From contig NZ_SMKO01000019.1 of NCBI RefSeq assembly GCF_004348685.1, positions 1 to 64,000 on the forward strand: a stretch of 64,000 bases of DNA. Reading direction: 5' to 3'. This stretch comes from Nonomuraea deserti (GTDB lineage Bacteria > Actinomycetota > Actinomycetes > Streptosporangiales > Streptosporangiaceae). Below the pieces are notes generated by a model. It had not been told where the DNA came from, did no database searches, and saw only the letters and a program-made list of their open reading frames with translations. The stretch's first letter is position 1, and each line of letters starts with the position of its first letter. A program made the position numbers and the translations under genes. This document shows, piece after piece, positions 35,591 through 44,934 of this stretch.

Positions 35591-36708
35591 GGCTCCCTAC
35601 CTCCAGCAGTGGTGAACTCGTCGAAGCGGATTTGCTCGGGCGGCACCCCGGCGTCCAGGAGCCGGGCGACGGAGCCTTGGACCATCTCCTCCGAGCCGCA
35701 GACGAAGACGTCCTGGTCGCGCCAGGCCTTCAGCGCGGTGTCCACCGCGTAGCCGTGCTCACCCCGGTAGAAGGCGTCGCGGGACACGACGGGCACCACG
35801 CGCAGCCAGGGGTTGTCGGCCGCCAGCTTGGAGAGCGCCTCGGTGTCGTACAGCTCGCGGGAGGTTCTGGCACCGACGAAGAGGCGGACCGCACGGGGCG
35901 GGCCTTCGTAGGCCACCTGCTCCACGAGCGCTTTGAGAGGGGCCAGGCCCGTGCCGCCCGCGATGAGGAGGAGTTCCCTGGCCGAGTTGTGGCCGAGCGT
36001 CAGCCGGTCGCCCACCGGTGCGCTGACTTTCAGGATGTCGCCGCGCTGCGCGCCGTGCACGAGGGCCGTGCTGACGGTGCCGCCGTCGACGACGCGTACG
36101 TGCAGGTCGATGGTGTTGTCGCGGCGCGGCGCGTTGGCGATGGAGTAGTAGCGCCACAGTTTGGGACGCTGCGCGATCGAGACGGAGGCGGACTGCCCGG
36201 GGCGGAAGGGATACTGGTAGTTGAGGCGGGTGCGGATGACCGCGATGCCGGGGGCGCGCACCTCGTGGAGCACGATCTCGCCCTCCCACCATGGCGGCGA
36301 CGTGGCCGACGACTCCTCCGCCGCCTCGGTCATCACCTGCGCGACCAGCCCGTACGCCGCCGTCCAGTCGCGCGCCAGGGCCGGCGTCCAGCGGTCGCCG
36401 AGGAAGTGCTCCAGGGTGGCGAGCAGCGCCTGCCCGACGGCGGGATAGTGCTGGGCGACCACGGAGTACTTGCGGTGGTCGCGGCCGAGTTGCTGGAGGA
36501 ACGGCACCAGCTCGTTCACCCGGTCGACGTTGCTGACGACGTGCCCCAGCGCGTTGACGAGCCGGTCGCGCTGGGCGGCCATGGAGACCGGGAACAGGCC
36601 GCGGGTCTCCGGATACATGAGGAACAAGGCGGAGTAGAAGAACAGCGGCACCTGGTCACCCGACTGGGCGACCTGATGCCAACTGCCCTTCAGAGCTTGC
36701 GTGTCCAC
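35587..36708 (-). CDS. Flavohaemoprotein (globin plus FAD/NAD reductase)
   Basis: The 373 residues combine a globin domain (1-135) with a ferredoxin-reductase-type FAD/NAD module. Haem-pocket residues are readable: distal Tyr25 in LFFYSALF and proximal His78 in GRDHRKYSV. FAD binding is shown by RYYSIANAP and NAD binding by LLIAGGTGLAPLKALV. Classical Hmp enzymes turn nitric oxide into nitrate with O2 and NADH. This one could do the same or reduce the neighbouring truncated haemoglobin. It starts at GTG 36708, directly after the haemoglobin stop. Confidence 0.93.
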   Translation of the reverse strand: MDTQALKGSWHQVAQSGDQVPLFFYSALFLMYPETRGLFPVSMAAQRDRLVNALGHVVSNVDRVNELVPFLQQLGRDHRKYSVVAQHYPAVGQALLATLEHFLGDRWTPALARDWTAAYGLVAQVMTEAAEESSATSPPWWEGEIVLHEVRAPGIAVIRTRLNYQYPFRPGQSASVSIAQRPKLWRYYSIANAPRRDNTIDLHVRVVDGGTVSTALVHGAQRGDILKVSAPVGDRLTLGHNSARELLLIAGGTGLAPLKALVEQVAYEGPPRAVRLFVGARTSRELYDTEALSKLAADNPWLRVVPVVSRDAFYRGEHGYAVDTALKAWRDQDVFVCGSEEMVQGSVARLLDAGVPPEQIRFDEFTTAGGREP

Positions 36709-37077
36709 TTATCCCGCTGCTCCTACCTCCACGATGGACCCCCGCACCTGGCCCAGGACCGTCGCGACGTGCTCCACGAGGCCGTCGTCGGCGCCGAAGT
36801 CCTCCCGGAGCACGGTGACCAGGATGCGGCCGACCTTCTCGTAGTGCTCGCCCGTGATGGCCATGCCCCGGTGGGCGTCGCCCAGGTCGTGGCCTTCGTA
36901 CACCTCAGGGCCGCCGAGGACGGAGCAGAGCAGCATGACCATGTGCCGCTTGAGCCGCGCCATGTCGACACCGTTGAAATACGGCTTGAGCTCGACATCG
37001 TCCAGCACGACCGTATAGAAGCGGTCGACCACGTCGCGAATGGTCGAAGCGCCGACCTTCTCATAGTACGAAGCCAT
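36709..37077 (-). CDS. glbN: Group I truncated haemoglobin
   Basis: This 122-residue protein is a trHbN-type globin. Tyr21 at position B10 (VVDRFYTVVL) and the proximal His69 in DAHRGMAIT are present, and the Gly-Gly kink in VLGGPEVYEG is typical. Mycobacterial trHbN detoxifies nitric oxide. It is the first gene of a three-gene operon with flavohaemoprotein and a DivIVA-like protein. AGGAGG lies 12 bases upstream of the ATG, rather far for a ribosome site. Confidence 0.93.
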   Translation of the reverse strand: MASYYEKVGASTIRDVVDRFYTVVLDDVELKPYFNGVDMARLKRHMVMLLCSVLGGPEVYEGHDLGDAHRGMAITGEHYEKVGRILVTVLREDFGADDGLVEHVATVLGQVRGSIVEVGAAG

Positions 37078-37634
37078 GGAGACTACAAACCTCCTGAAAG
37101 GACCGATATGCCCATGCGTGATTACGCGCAGTAAATTGACCGCCCCAATGCGGGATCAGTCCGGCTGGACACTCCTCAGCCGGTCGTCTGAATGCCCTCC
37201 TCGGTGGAGGTCTCTCCCTGGTGGCGAAGGCGGGCGCTCGGCCGAGCCGGTGCGCTCATGACCCCGAATGCCTCATCTACCTGCGCCGATGAGCCCCGAG
37301 CCGATCGGATGGCGGGATGACGCCCGCCCCCTGCCGCAGGCTCCGCCGCCGAAACCGCGCGCAATCCGAGTGCCACTCATGTCCCCCATAAAGGGGATCA
37401 GATGCAGGTGAATACCTGTACCGACCCCTTAACCATCAAGCTTTCCGAGAACGTGAACATGCGTCAGAAACACTAAGGGCTGATCAGATCGCTCGCAACC
37501 ACATCAGGACGACAATGCCCTATTTTTCGGACAGCCATTCCCCCTTCAAGGGCCATTCCACGCGGAACATCCGAGATCTCCTGTTTATGGACGAAAACAC
37601 GCCGCGCCTGCATTTCCATGGCCGGAGTCATGTC
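37078..37634. promoter_or_regulatory. Upstream region of the globin operon, with a palindrome
   Basis: This 557-base gap has no credible gene. CAGGT-GAAT-ACCTG at 37405-37418 is a perfect inverted repeat, and CCCC-ATAAA-GGGG (about 37384-37396) lies just before it. The bases from 37380 to 37620 are AT-richer than the genes. A redox or nitric-oxide regulator site is plausible but the motif does not match one I know. Confidence 0.4.
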
Positions 37635-38234
37635 TCAGAGGTGCGCGCGCCAGTCCGGGTCACGGCCCAGGAAGGCGAGCAGGTGATCCTGCGCGGGTGC
37701 CTGGCGCGGAACGACCACGCGCGCGGCGAACCTGTCCGGCCGGTCCGCAGGCGTGACCAACACGTGGGCCAGATCCAGAAGTTCCTCGGCCATCGCGGGC
37801 GGGATCGGGCGGTGCTCCCCGCACGACCTGGCCACGTCCCAGCCGTGCACGGCGATCTCGATCGCGCCGACCGCGGCCACCATCGGGCTCGACACGTGCC
37901 ATCCGCCGATGGAGACGGGCTCGTCGGCGAGCAGGGCCGTCCAGAGGCCGAGCACCGCCGTCGCGTCGTCCCTGAGGAGCAGGGCCGGGTTGGCGGCGGC
38001 CGGCCGGGGAGCGGCGGCCCCGCACAGCTCGACGGTGCGGGACGCCGCCGCCTCGTTCAGGCTCCGCAGCGAGTCGTCGACGTGGTCGAGCAGCCGCTGC
38101 AGGCTCCAGCCCGAGCAGGGTGTGCCGCGGCAGAGCGCGTCCGGCGTGACCACCCGCAGGCTCCCCACGGCGTATTCGATCGCCCGCTCCAGCAACGCCA
38201 CACCGGCGGCCAATGCCCGATTCTGCTCGCCCAT
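37635..38234 (-). CDS. TIGR03086-type DinB-like metal-binding protein
   Basis: The 199 residues show TPCSGWSLQRLLDHV and EIAVHGWDVARSCGE, the signatures of the TIGR03086 branch of mycothiol-dependent DinB-like proteins. A metal-binding His pattern and a four-helix bundle are expected. The reaction is unknown. GAGGAGG precedes two successive ATG codons at 38237 and 38234; the second has the better spacing. Confidence 0.85.
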   Translation of the reverse strand: MGEQNRALAAGVALLERAIEYAVGSLRVVTPDALCRGTPCSGWSLQRLLDHVDDSLRSLNEAAASRTVELCGAAAPRPAAANPALLLRDDATAVLGLWTALLADEPVSIGGWHVSSPMVAAVGAIEIAVHGWDVARSCGEHRPIPPAMAEELLDLAHVLVTPADRPDRFAARVVVPRQAPAQDHLLAFLGRDPDWRAHL

Positions 38235-38329
38235 CATCGCCTCCTCGGACAGGAAGACCCGGCCACGGCGGGAAACTCATCGCAACCTTCCGTCCCGATC
38301 AGAAGTAGACAAGGTGAGGAGGTTCGATG

Positions 38330-38911
38330 ATGAGGTGGCTGACATGTGGGGCGGCCGTGGTGGCGGCGGTCGCCCTGGCCGGATGTTCGACCGTGGCACC
38401 GGCTTCGGGCTCCGCCCCGAGCGGCGCTGCCAGCGCGACCGCGACCGCCGTACCGACCGGCGCTGCGAGCCCGACCCCTAGCGACGTCGCGAGCGGCGTC
38501 GCGAGCCCGGCCCCGAGCGGCGTCGCGAGCGGCACCCCGGGCCCCGGCCGGAGCGATGGGTGTGCGGAGGCCGTCGCGCCGGCGGGCGGGGGGTTCCCCG
38601 AGGTACAGGGGACGGCTCGGGACGCCGAGCTGTGGGGGCTGCTCTTCGTGAAGAAGACCCCGCTCCACCATGGCGACGAGATCAAGATCGTGTGGCGGAT
38701 GACCGGTGAGGGGCCGCTGCGTGTCAAGGCCACGCTGCCCGACGGCGCCGCCGCCAAGCTCGTCTGGGGGCCCGAGCAGCACGACGGATCCACCTGGCGG
38801 CGGCCCGGCCAGGAGTGGGGCACCGGGTTCGTGTTCCCGAAGCCGGGATGCTGGAAGGTCGAGCTGACCCGTACGCGGGGCTCGGGGCACGTCTGGCTGG
38901 CCGTGGACTGA
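38330..38911 (+). CDS. Lipoprotein with protease-inhibitor-like domain, function unknown
   Basis: The protein has about 193 residues with a lipoprotein signal (CGAAVVAAVALAGC, lipobox LAGC), a low-complexity linker of Ala, Ser, Pro, Gly and Val repeats (GVASPAPSGVASG), and a compact C-terminal domain from about 75. That domain has GDEIKIVWRMTGEGPLRV and GCWKVELTR, a beta-rich module with a Cys pair (DGCAEAV and PGCWKV). It is anchored to the outer membrane face. ATG 38330 is spaced better from GAGGAGG than 38327. Confidence 0.75.
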   Translation: MRWLTCGAAVVAAVALAGCSTVAPASGSAPSGAASATATAVPTGAASPTPSDVASGVASPAPSGVASGTPGPGRSDGCAEAVAPAGGGFPEVQGTARDAELWGLLFVKKTPLHHGDEIKIVWRMTGEGPLRVKATLPDGAAAKLVWGPEQHDGSTWRRPGQEWGTGFVFPKPGCWKVELTRTRGSGHVWLAVD

Positions 38912-38939
38912 CTCCGCTCCCGCCTGGCAGGGAGATCTC

Positions 38940-39275
38940 CCCACCTCCGACGCTGAAGGCCCGGGACCGAGTCCGAAGGTCCGAGACCGAGTCCGAAGGG
39001 ATGGGACCGAGTCCGACGCCGAAGGCCCGGGTCCCAGACCCACGCCGAAGTTCGCGTCCGGGGTCGAAGTCCCAGGGCCGGGGCCAGAGGTCTGGCCCGG
39101 GGCCGGCGCCGAGGCCGAGGCCGGAGGTCCCGATCCGAGGCCGAGGCCGGAGGTCCTGGTCCAGGCTGGAGGTCCTGGTCCGAGGGCCGGAGGTCCCGAT
39201 CCGAGGCTGGAGGTCCTGGTCCGAGGGCCGGAGGTCCCGATCCGAGGCTGGAGGTCCTGGTCCGAGGCTGGAGGG
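38940..39275. repeat. Degenerate tandem repeats between lipoprotein and lipase genes
   Basis: The gap is filled by short repeats built on GGTCC, CCGAGG and GGAGG. Near its right end a 41-base unit starts at 39178 and again at 39219, containing GTCCGAGGGCCGGAGG. Further left, ACCGAGTCCGAAGG-like copies recur (38960-39020). It ends exactly at the lipase stop codon (39276). No gene is supported. Confidence 0.85.
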
Positions 39276-40088
39276 TTACGTCCGGGTCAGGGCGCGGTCG
39301 ATGAAGGTCGTGACGTCGTCCAGCACCTCGTCCTTGTTGGTCTCGTTGAACACCTCGTGCCGGGCGCCCGGGTAGATGCGCTCCGTCAGATCCGTGCCGC
39401 GCACGGCCTCGATGCCGGGGCGGCTGCCGCTGATCGGGACGAGCTCGTCCGCCTCCCCGTGCACCCACAACGTCGGCAGCGATCCGAGCGTGCCGCTCCC
39501 GGTGATCGTGGCCAGCGTCGTCGCGAACGCCTTCAGGGTGGCGCGCTTGAAGGGGCCGTGCCACACCAGCGGGTCGGCGGCGTACGCGGCGCCCACCGGC
39601 AGGTCGCGGGAGAGGGTGTCCGGGTCGATCGGGGTGTCCGGCGGCTCCTCGTAGGCCAGCAGTTCCGGGACGATCGCCCAGCTGCCGATCACCGGCCCCG
39701 ACAGGACGAGAGCGGCCAGCCCGGCTCCGTAGCGCTGTGCGTAGCGGGCCGCGATCAGGCCTCCCATCGAGTGGCCGATCACCACGACGGGCACGTCCGG
39801 GTGGTCGGCCCTGCCGTGCTCCTCGACGGCGTGCACGTCGGTGACGACGTCCTCGAAGTCCTCGATGAGCACGCGGTCGCCCTCGGATCTGCCGTGGCCC
39901 ATGTGGTCGGGCCCGTAGACGGCGGCGCCGTGCCGGACGAGCCGGTCGGCCACGTACTCGTAGCGGCCGATGTGCTCGCCGTAACCGTGGACCAGCACGG
40001 CGACATAGCGCGGCCGGTCATTCGGCCAGCTGCGGGCCGTGATGCGGCCCCTGGTGCCGGAGAAGGTGTGCTCCCGTGACTGCGCCAT
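39276..40088 (-). CDS. Alpha/beta hydrolase, monoacylglycerol lipase-like
   Basis: The 270 residues have the serine hydrolase triad: nucleophile Ser in VVIGHSMGGL, Asp in WVHGEADELVP and His in YPGARHEVFNE. An early VLVHGYGEHIGRYEYVADRL supports the monoacylglycerol lipase group. There is no signal peptide, so it is cytosolic. The likely job is hydrolysis of monoacylglycerols or other small esters. Confidence 0.92.
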   Translation of the reverse strand: MAQSREHTFSGTRGRITARSWPNDRPRYVAVLVHGYGEHIGRYEYVADRLVRHGAAVYGPDHMGHGRSEGDRVLIEDFEDVVTDVHAVEEHGRADHPDVPVVVIGHSMGGLIAARYAQRYGAGLAALVLSGPVIGSWAIVPELLAYEEPPDTPIDPDTLSRDLPVGAAYAADPLVWHGPFKRATLKAFATTLATITGSGTLGSLPTLWVHGEADELVPISGSRPGIEAVRGTDLTERIYPGARHEVFNETNKDEVLDDVTTFIDRALTRT

Positions 40089-40517
40089 CGCTCACTCCTT
40101 GATCGAAAGTCCGGCGAGCGTATGCCCGGAACCGCCCGGCCGTCCACCTGACCTGCCGAGGGCGGCCGGTCATGCGATCGACCGTCTCCGAGCTGTAGCC
40201 GCGCGATGCGTGTTGGGAGGCGATGGACCGGCGCGGCGCCACGACGCGACGCCAAGCGCCGGCATGCGCTCAGGAACGCGGAAGATCTCGACTACGCTGC
40301 CGCGTTGTCGCAAGCCCTGATGTGTCTACTAACCGGGGCAACTCCACTCCGGAGTGGTGGACCGCTTCTGATTGGCTCGCTGCTTGTGAGCGGGCGACGG
40401 TCGCCGCCCGGGGCGGCGTCCAGCTCACGTCCCTGGTGGGGTCGTTCGTACCCTGGGCCCCGCCGCCGCCACCGCCCGCGTGCTGCGGCGGGCGCACTCG
40501 TGAACGCGGAGCAGTTG
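40089..40517. other. Gap without a supported gene between the lipase and the serine hydrolase
   Basis: This 429-base stretch shows CCACTCCGGAGTGG, a perfect 14-base palindrome at 40344-40357, and a hairpin with CGCCGCC and GGCGGCG at 40402-40418 that could terminate the serine hydrolase transcript. A possible small frame from GTG 40322 (ending 40561) reads STNRGNSTPEWWTASDWL, but it overlaps the next gene and I do not support it as a gene. Confidence 0.4.
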
Positions 40518-41627
40518 CTATTGCTTCGGGCAGAGCACCGCTTCGGCCGCTTGCTGGATGATCGAAATAGGGGCTTGGGGATTAACGGTCAGCGTGGTGG
40601 ATACGGCGAATTGTACGCGCCCGTCGAGCGTGCTGAAGGTCATCGCGTTGAAACCTGCCGCTGCGCCTCCGACAACCCGCATCGGCGGCTCGTTCCCGCA
40701 TACGCGCTCGGCAGGAGGCGGCGCTTCCGGCTTGCCCGGCGGCGTTGCGTCCCAGACCTGCTGCAGGTCATCCGGCAACAGCTTGTCCTTCTCGAACGCG
40801 CTGAAGAACCTGCTCATGTCACGCGCGGTGGAGACCACTCCTCCGGTGCCCGCGCCGTAGCTCGCGTTGAGCCGGTCCATGTCGCGGAGCTTGCCCTCGT
40901 CATCACGAGCGTAACCGTGCCCGTGCGGGCCCTTGATGCCCTCAGGGGGCTTGGTGGTCCCGTAGGTGCGGGTCATCTTGAGCGGGTCGAAGATCCGCTG
41001 CTTGAACTCCTCGGTTGGGGGGTTGCCGGTGATCTCCTCGATGATCATTCCGAGGAGGATGAAGTTGGTGTTGGAGTAGTGGTACTTCTCGCCCGGCTTC
41101 CCCGTCCGGGGCAGGTCGCGGGTCTTCTTCACCAGATCGACCGGCGAATAGTTGGTCGTGAAGTCGAAGATGTCGACGAGGCCGCTGGGGATGCCGGAGG
41201 TCTGCTGGACAAGGTGCCGGATGGTGATCTCGCCGGCCAGTTCCACCAGGTCCTGCTCGGCCACGATCGGCAGCACTTCGCTGAGCTTGTCGTCCAGGTC
41301 GAGCTTGTCCTCCTCGACCAGTTGCAACGCCACGGTGGCCGTCATGTACTTGCCCTGGGATCCGATGCGGTAGCGGGCGTTCTCGGGAATCTTTCCGCCC
41401 TTACCATCCAGGAGCTTGGAGCCGGCCGTACCTCCGTCGACCTTCCTGCCGTCGACGTAGAGTTCGCCGATGGCCCCGACGATCCCAGAGTTCTTCGCCA
41501 GGGCGGTCAGCGCCTTCTGCACGTCCCCGAATCGAGGCTTGGCCTCGGCGGTGGCGGGCTGCACGCTGCCCAGCGCGATTATCGCGCAGGCCATCCCGGC
41601 GATGCCGATGGCCTTCGGGGGATTCAT
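40518..41627 (-). CDS. Secreted serine beta-lactamase-like hydrolase
   Basis: The 369-residue protein has a signal sequence (IGIAGMACAIIALGSVQPAT) and a class C beta-lactamase/DD-carboxypeptidase fold. The Ser-x-x-Lys motif is SQGK in RYRIGSQGKYMTA; the Tyr-x-Asn is in YHYSNTNF. It probably cleaves D-Ala-D-Ala peptides, esters or amides; secreted actinobacterial members are often D-aminopeptidases or esterases. The start at 41627 is preceded by AGGA; the longer frame to 41720 adds only unconserved residues. Confidence 0.9.
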   Translation of the reverse strand: MNPPKAIGIAGMACAIIALGSVQPATAEAKPRFGDVQKALTALAKNSGIVGAIGELYVDGRKVDGGTAGSKLLDGKGGKIPENARYRIGSQGKYMTATVALQLVEEDKLDLDDKLSEVLPIVAEQDLVELAGEITIRHLVQQTSGIPSGLVDIFDFTTNYSPVDLVKKTRDLPRTGKPGEKYHYSNTNFILLGMIIEEITGNPPTEEFKQRIFDPLKMTRTYGTTKPPEGIKGPHGHGYARDDEGKLRDMDRLNASYGAGTGGVVSTARDMSRFFSAFEKDKLLPDDLQQVWDATPPGKPEAPPPAERVCGNEPPMRVVGGAAAGFNAMTFSTLDGRVQFAVSTTLTVNPQAPISIIQQAAEAVLCPKQ

Positions 41628-41860
41628 CCTCGTGATCCTTCCTTGCGAGTGACATCTGAAAGGCGCCAGCCGCATGCCCGGAACTCGCCGAGCCGGGGTC
41701 CCACGCGACGCCGGCCTCATGTCTAAAGCAGCAGGCGTTTCCGTACCGTTTCCGGCTCCCGAAGACCTCTGGCGGGTGAGGGTTGGCGCGCCGTGGCGGG
41801 ACGCACCGGAGTGTTGCAGGGTGTCTGAAGTGCCATGTTCGCGATTGATTGCCAGTCACG

Positions 41861-42090
41861 CGCTGAGATGTAGTGGTACACGGTCGTGCGAGGTGGGAAG
41901 GCGTGGGGGAGGACTTCCAGGCGATGCCGGTGCGTTGACGTAGAAGATGTCGCGCAGGCGGGTCGGCGGGTCGGCGACGGTGATTCCAGCCCGCGCGCGC
42001 CTGCATGCGTACGGCTCGCCAGGCGCTCAGGGTCGGCTCGATCAACGCCCGGCGGGCGTCACACAGATCCGAGGGGTATGCGCGGCGTCA
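41861..42090 (-). pseudogene. IS5-family transposase remnant (N-terminal part, frameshifted)
   Basis: Minus-strand translation gives, in pieces, AYPSDLCDARRALIEPTLS, AWRAVRMQARAG, then after a frame change GITVADPPTRLRDIFYVN, then RTGIAWK and YLPHAFPPRTTVYHY. Together these match the DUF4096 N terminus of IS5-type transposases. At least three one- or two-base frame breaks separate the pieces, and the DDE catalytic part is absent, so it is a dead fragment. The remaining 41628-41860 and 42091-42292 hold nothing I can identify. Confidence 0.85.
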
Positions 42091-42292
42091 GGTCATAGCC
42101 CTCGTGCTGACGACTGTCGCCGCAGAAGGCCCGCACCTGTCGAGTTGGGCAATCTGGTCATCATGAGATACGCCCACTCAGGCTGCCCGGCCGGCAATGG
42201 GCGCGTGTGCAGGAGCTGGCGCAGGCCGTGACGATGACGTGGCTTGTGCGCCGGCGGCCTACGCGGGCGGTGGTGGACGAGGTGGCCGGCGC

Positions 42293-42372
42293 CATGCGAT
42301 CCGTGCCGGCCTGGCCCCCTTCCGGCCCGCGTCATACGATCCGTGCCGGCCTGGCCCTCTCCGGCCGGCTGA
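42293..42372 (+). repeat. Two-copy 40-base tandem repeat downstream of the HTH gene
   Basis: Units starting at 42293 and 42333 share CGATCCGTGCCGGCCTGGCC and a CCGGCC tail. The repeat ends four bases before the stop codon of the minus-strand gene at 42376. Confidence 0.85.
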
Positions 42373-42375
42373 CCG

Positions 42376-43056
42376 TCACGGGGCCGCGGTGACGTAGTCG
42401 AAGTCGTCGTCGGAGAGCGTGCGCCGCAGGGTCCGCAGCACCTTGGCCGCGTCGTCGTGCGGCCCCTCCACGTAGAAGGGCCTGCCGTCACGGCCGAACG
42501 TGATCGCGGACTTCTCGTCCCACGCGCCGAGGGCGTCGGCCACGGGTGTGATCTCCTCGTCGGGCTCGAACCCGAGCGTGCGGGCGTGGTCGACCGACCC
42601 GAGCACGAGGTGCCTGGCCAGCTCGATCGGCGCCTCCTGCCATCCCGCGTACTCGCCGAAGAAGTATTCGCGAAAGCGCCGCAGCTCGAGGTCGTCGAAC
42701 ACGTCGGGCCCGATGGCGTTCTTCACGCCCAGGCAGTAGACGTCGGCGAGGTAGCCGCAGACCGTCATCCGGTCCCACGTGTGCCGCCGGGCCACGAGCA
42801 CGCACACCATGCCGTCCGCGCCGGAACCGGGCGCTTCGTCCACCCAGCCGCGCGCGGGGTCGACGTCGAGGCCGTCGCTCCAGCCGGTGTTGATCCAGCA
42901 CCCGACCACCTCGGGGTCGCCCGTGGGGGCGGTCTCGGCGGCGATGGCCCGCACGAGCGGCGCGACGACCGACGGCGCGACCTTGAGCGCGCGGGCGATC
43001 TCCTTCGGGGAGCGGCCCTGGAGGCGCAGCTCGCGTACCCGATCTTTCAGGTTCAT
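42376..43056 (-). CDS. Helix-turn-helix protein of unknown function
   Basis: The 226 residues open with a short helix-turn-helix (RVRELRLQGRSPKEIARALK, then VAPSVVAPLVRAI), followed by a larger domain with conserved-looking blocks MVCVLVARRHTWDRM and YCLGVKNAIGPDVFDDLELR. The latter resembles a domain found in many actinobacterial proteins without an assigned function. No catalytic motif is clear. The combination suggests a DNA-associated protein, but this is weak. Confidence 0.75.
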   Translation of the reverse strand: MNLKDRVRELRLQGRSPKEIARALKVAPSVVAPLVRAIAAETAPTGDPEVVGCWINTGWSDGLDVDPARGWVDEAPGSGADGMVCVLVARRHTWDRMTVCGYLADVYCLGVKNAIGPDVFDDLELRRFREYFFGEYAGWQEAPIELARHLVLGSVDHARTLGFEPDEEITPVADALGAWDEKSAITFGRDGRPFYVEGPHDDAAKVLRTLRRTLSDDDFDYVTAAP

Positions 43057-43099
43057 GGGAGGAGCCTAGCCGTCCGAGAGGATCCTGGGGGCCGGTGCC

Positions 43100-44314
43100 T
43101 CAGCCTGTGGACGACGTCACCGTCTCCACGCCCGTCTGGCCCACGGATCGGCCCGAGACCAGGACGAGGGCGAGGTTGCGCAGGTCGGACAGGCGGGTGA
43201 GCGGGTCGCCCGCGACCGCGATCAGGTCGGCCCGCTTGCCCGCCTCCAGGCTGCCGGCGACCTCCCCCACCCCGCAGGCGTCGGCGGCCCGCACGGTGGC
43301 CAGCTCGATGATCTCCGCGTTGCCGAACCCGGCCTCCGCGAACGCCTCCAGGCTCGCGACGAATCCGTCCGTACGGTTGGCCACGCCGCCGGAGGCGAAC
43401 CCGGCGTCGGTCCCCGCGATGAGCCGCACGCCCGCCTCCCGCATGGCCACGATGCCGCTCAGCCAGTCGTCGAGCATCTCGGCGCCGAACACCTCGCGCG
43501 AGCGCCAGAACACGCCGTGCAGGGTCGGGCAGACGTACGTGCCGCCGGCCGCGACCAGGTCGGCGAGCTTGGAGTCGTAACGATGGCCCGAGGGGGTGAA
43601 GAAGGAGCAGTGCTCGATCGTGGTGACCCCGGCTTCGAGCGCGCTGCGGATCGCCGCGTGGGCGTGGGCGTGCGCGGCGACGCCCCTGCCGCGCGCGCCG
43701 GCCTCCTCCACGACCACTCTGAGCTGCTCGGTGGTGTACTGGGGCACCCAGCTCGGGGGCGCGCCCGGCGTCATCAGGCCGCCGGAGGCCATCACCTTGA
43801 GGCAGTCGGCGCCGGCCCGCAGGTTCTCCCTGGCCACGCGGCGGATGGCCACCTCGTCGTCGGCCTCGCCGCCCATGTACCAGCAGTGGCCGCCGGTGAT
43901 CGTGATGGGTCTGGTGGCGGCCACGATGTGCGGGCCGACGGCCAGCCCTTCCTCGATCGCGTCCCGTAGCGCCAGGTCGAGGAAGTCACGCCCGCCGAGG
44001 TCGCGGGCGGTGGTGACGCCGGCGGACACGAGCTTGCGCGCGTTCTCCGCCATTCGCAGCAGCAGATGCTGGTCGCTCTCGGCGCTCCGCCGCGTCACCG
44101 GGTCGACCGCGGCGTCGAACCCCAGGTGCACGTGCGCGTCGACCAGACCGGGCAGCACCGTGTGGCCGGGCAGCTCGATGACCTCGCCGGCCTCGCCCGC
44201 GCTGCCGCGCGGCCCGACCGAGACGATCGTCGTCCCGTCGATGAGGACCTCTCCCTCAGCGATCAGCTCTCCGGGGCGTCCGGTGAGCACTCTTGCCGCG
44301 CGAATGATCCGCAT
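43100..44314 (-). CDS. Metal-dependent amidohydrolase (prolidase/imidazolonepropionase-like)
   Basis: The 404-residue TIM-barrel enzyme carries the metal-binding HVH in DAHVHLGF, a Lys that would be carboxylated in ADCLKVMASGG, His residues in AAHAHAHA and TTIEHCSFF, and Asp in IAGTDAGF. The family includes prolidases acting on Xaa-Pro dipeptides and other C-N hydrolases; the specificity is not fixed. It has no signal peptide. Confidence 0.9.
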   Translation of the reverse strand: MRIIRAARVLTGRPGELIAEGEVLIDGTTIVSVGPRGSAGEAGEVIELPGHTVLPGLVDAHVHLGFDAAVDPVTRRSAESDQHLLLRMAENARKLVSAGVTTARDLGGRDFLDLALRDAIEEGLAVGPHIVAATRPITITGGHCWYMGGEADDEVAIRRVARENLRAGADCLKVMASGGLMTPGAPPSWVPQYTTEQLRVVVEEAGARGRGVAAHAHAHAAIRSALEAGVTTIEHCSFFTPSGHRYDSKLADLVAAGGTYVCPTLHGVFWRSREVFGAEMLDDWLSGIVAMREAGVRLIAGTDAGFASGGVANRTDGFVASLEAFAEAGFGNAEIIELATVRAADACGVGEVAGSLEAGKRADLIAVAGDPLTRLSDLRNLALVLVSGRSVGQTGVETVTSSTG

Positions 44315-44415
44315 GATCTCAGCCTGCCATGGTCCTTAAGGCGCCGAGAAGGGGACCGTAAGCGCCGTACGACACCGTGGAGCGGTCGCGACCGGCAGCA
44401 CGGAGGGCATGGACG

Positions 44416-44859
44416 ATGGCTCAGACCGCCGAGTACGGCCTCACGCTCGTCTTCGACGCCCCCCGCGAGCTCGTGTGGGCCGCCTGGACCGAGCCCGAGC
44501 ACTTCTCCCGCTGGTTCGGGCCCGCCTCGCTCGCCACGCCGGTGGGCCGGCTCACGCTGGACGCCTGGCCGGGCGGGATCTGGCGGGCCACGCTCGTGGG
44601 CGAGGAGGGGTTCGAGGCGACACTCGACGGCACGTACCGTGAGGTGGAGCCGCCGGAACGGCTGGTGTTCACGACCGGCGACCCGGACGGCCCGGGCGAC
44701 GGCCCCGCGTCGGTGGTGACGATCGAGTTCGCGGACCTGGCGGGCCGGACCGAGATGCGCTTCCACCAGTACGGCGTCAACACCGACCGGGTCCACGCCG
44801 AACAGGCCAGGGCGAGCTGGATGGCGTTCTTCCACCGCCTCGCCGCCCACCTCGGATGA
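44416..44859 (+). CDS. SRPBCC/AHSA1-domain protein
   Basis: The 147 residues have the AHSA1 fold landmarks LTLVFDAPRELVWAAWTEPE and HFSRWFGPASLATPVG, ending with HAEQARASWMAFFHRLAAHL. Such proteins bind hydrophobic small molecules and often partner with ArsR regulators, though none is adjacent. The start at 44416 is preceded by GGAGGG at 9 bases. Confidence 0.9.
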   Translation: MAQTAEYGLTLVFDAPRELVWAAWTEPEHFSRWFGPASLATPVGRLTLDAWPGGIWRATLVGEEGFEATLDGTYREVEPPERLVFTTGDPDGPGDGPASVVTIEFADLAGRTEMRFHQYGVNTDRVHAEQARASWMAFFHRLAAHLG

Positions 44860-44934
44860 GCACCGCCGCGTGCCGCACCACCACCTTGTAGCGGCGCGCC
44901 ACACCCCACCGCGGGCCACCCATCCCGTCTCAGC

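Noticed and set aside
40322-40561. Possible 79-residue frame starting at GTG
   Set aside because: It overlaps the serine hydrolase gene, has no ribosome site and no recognised domain.
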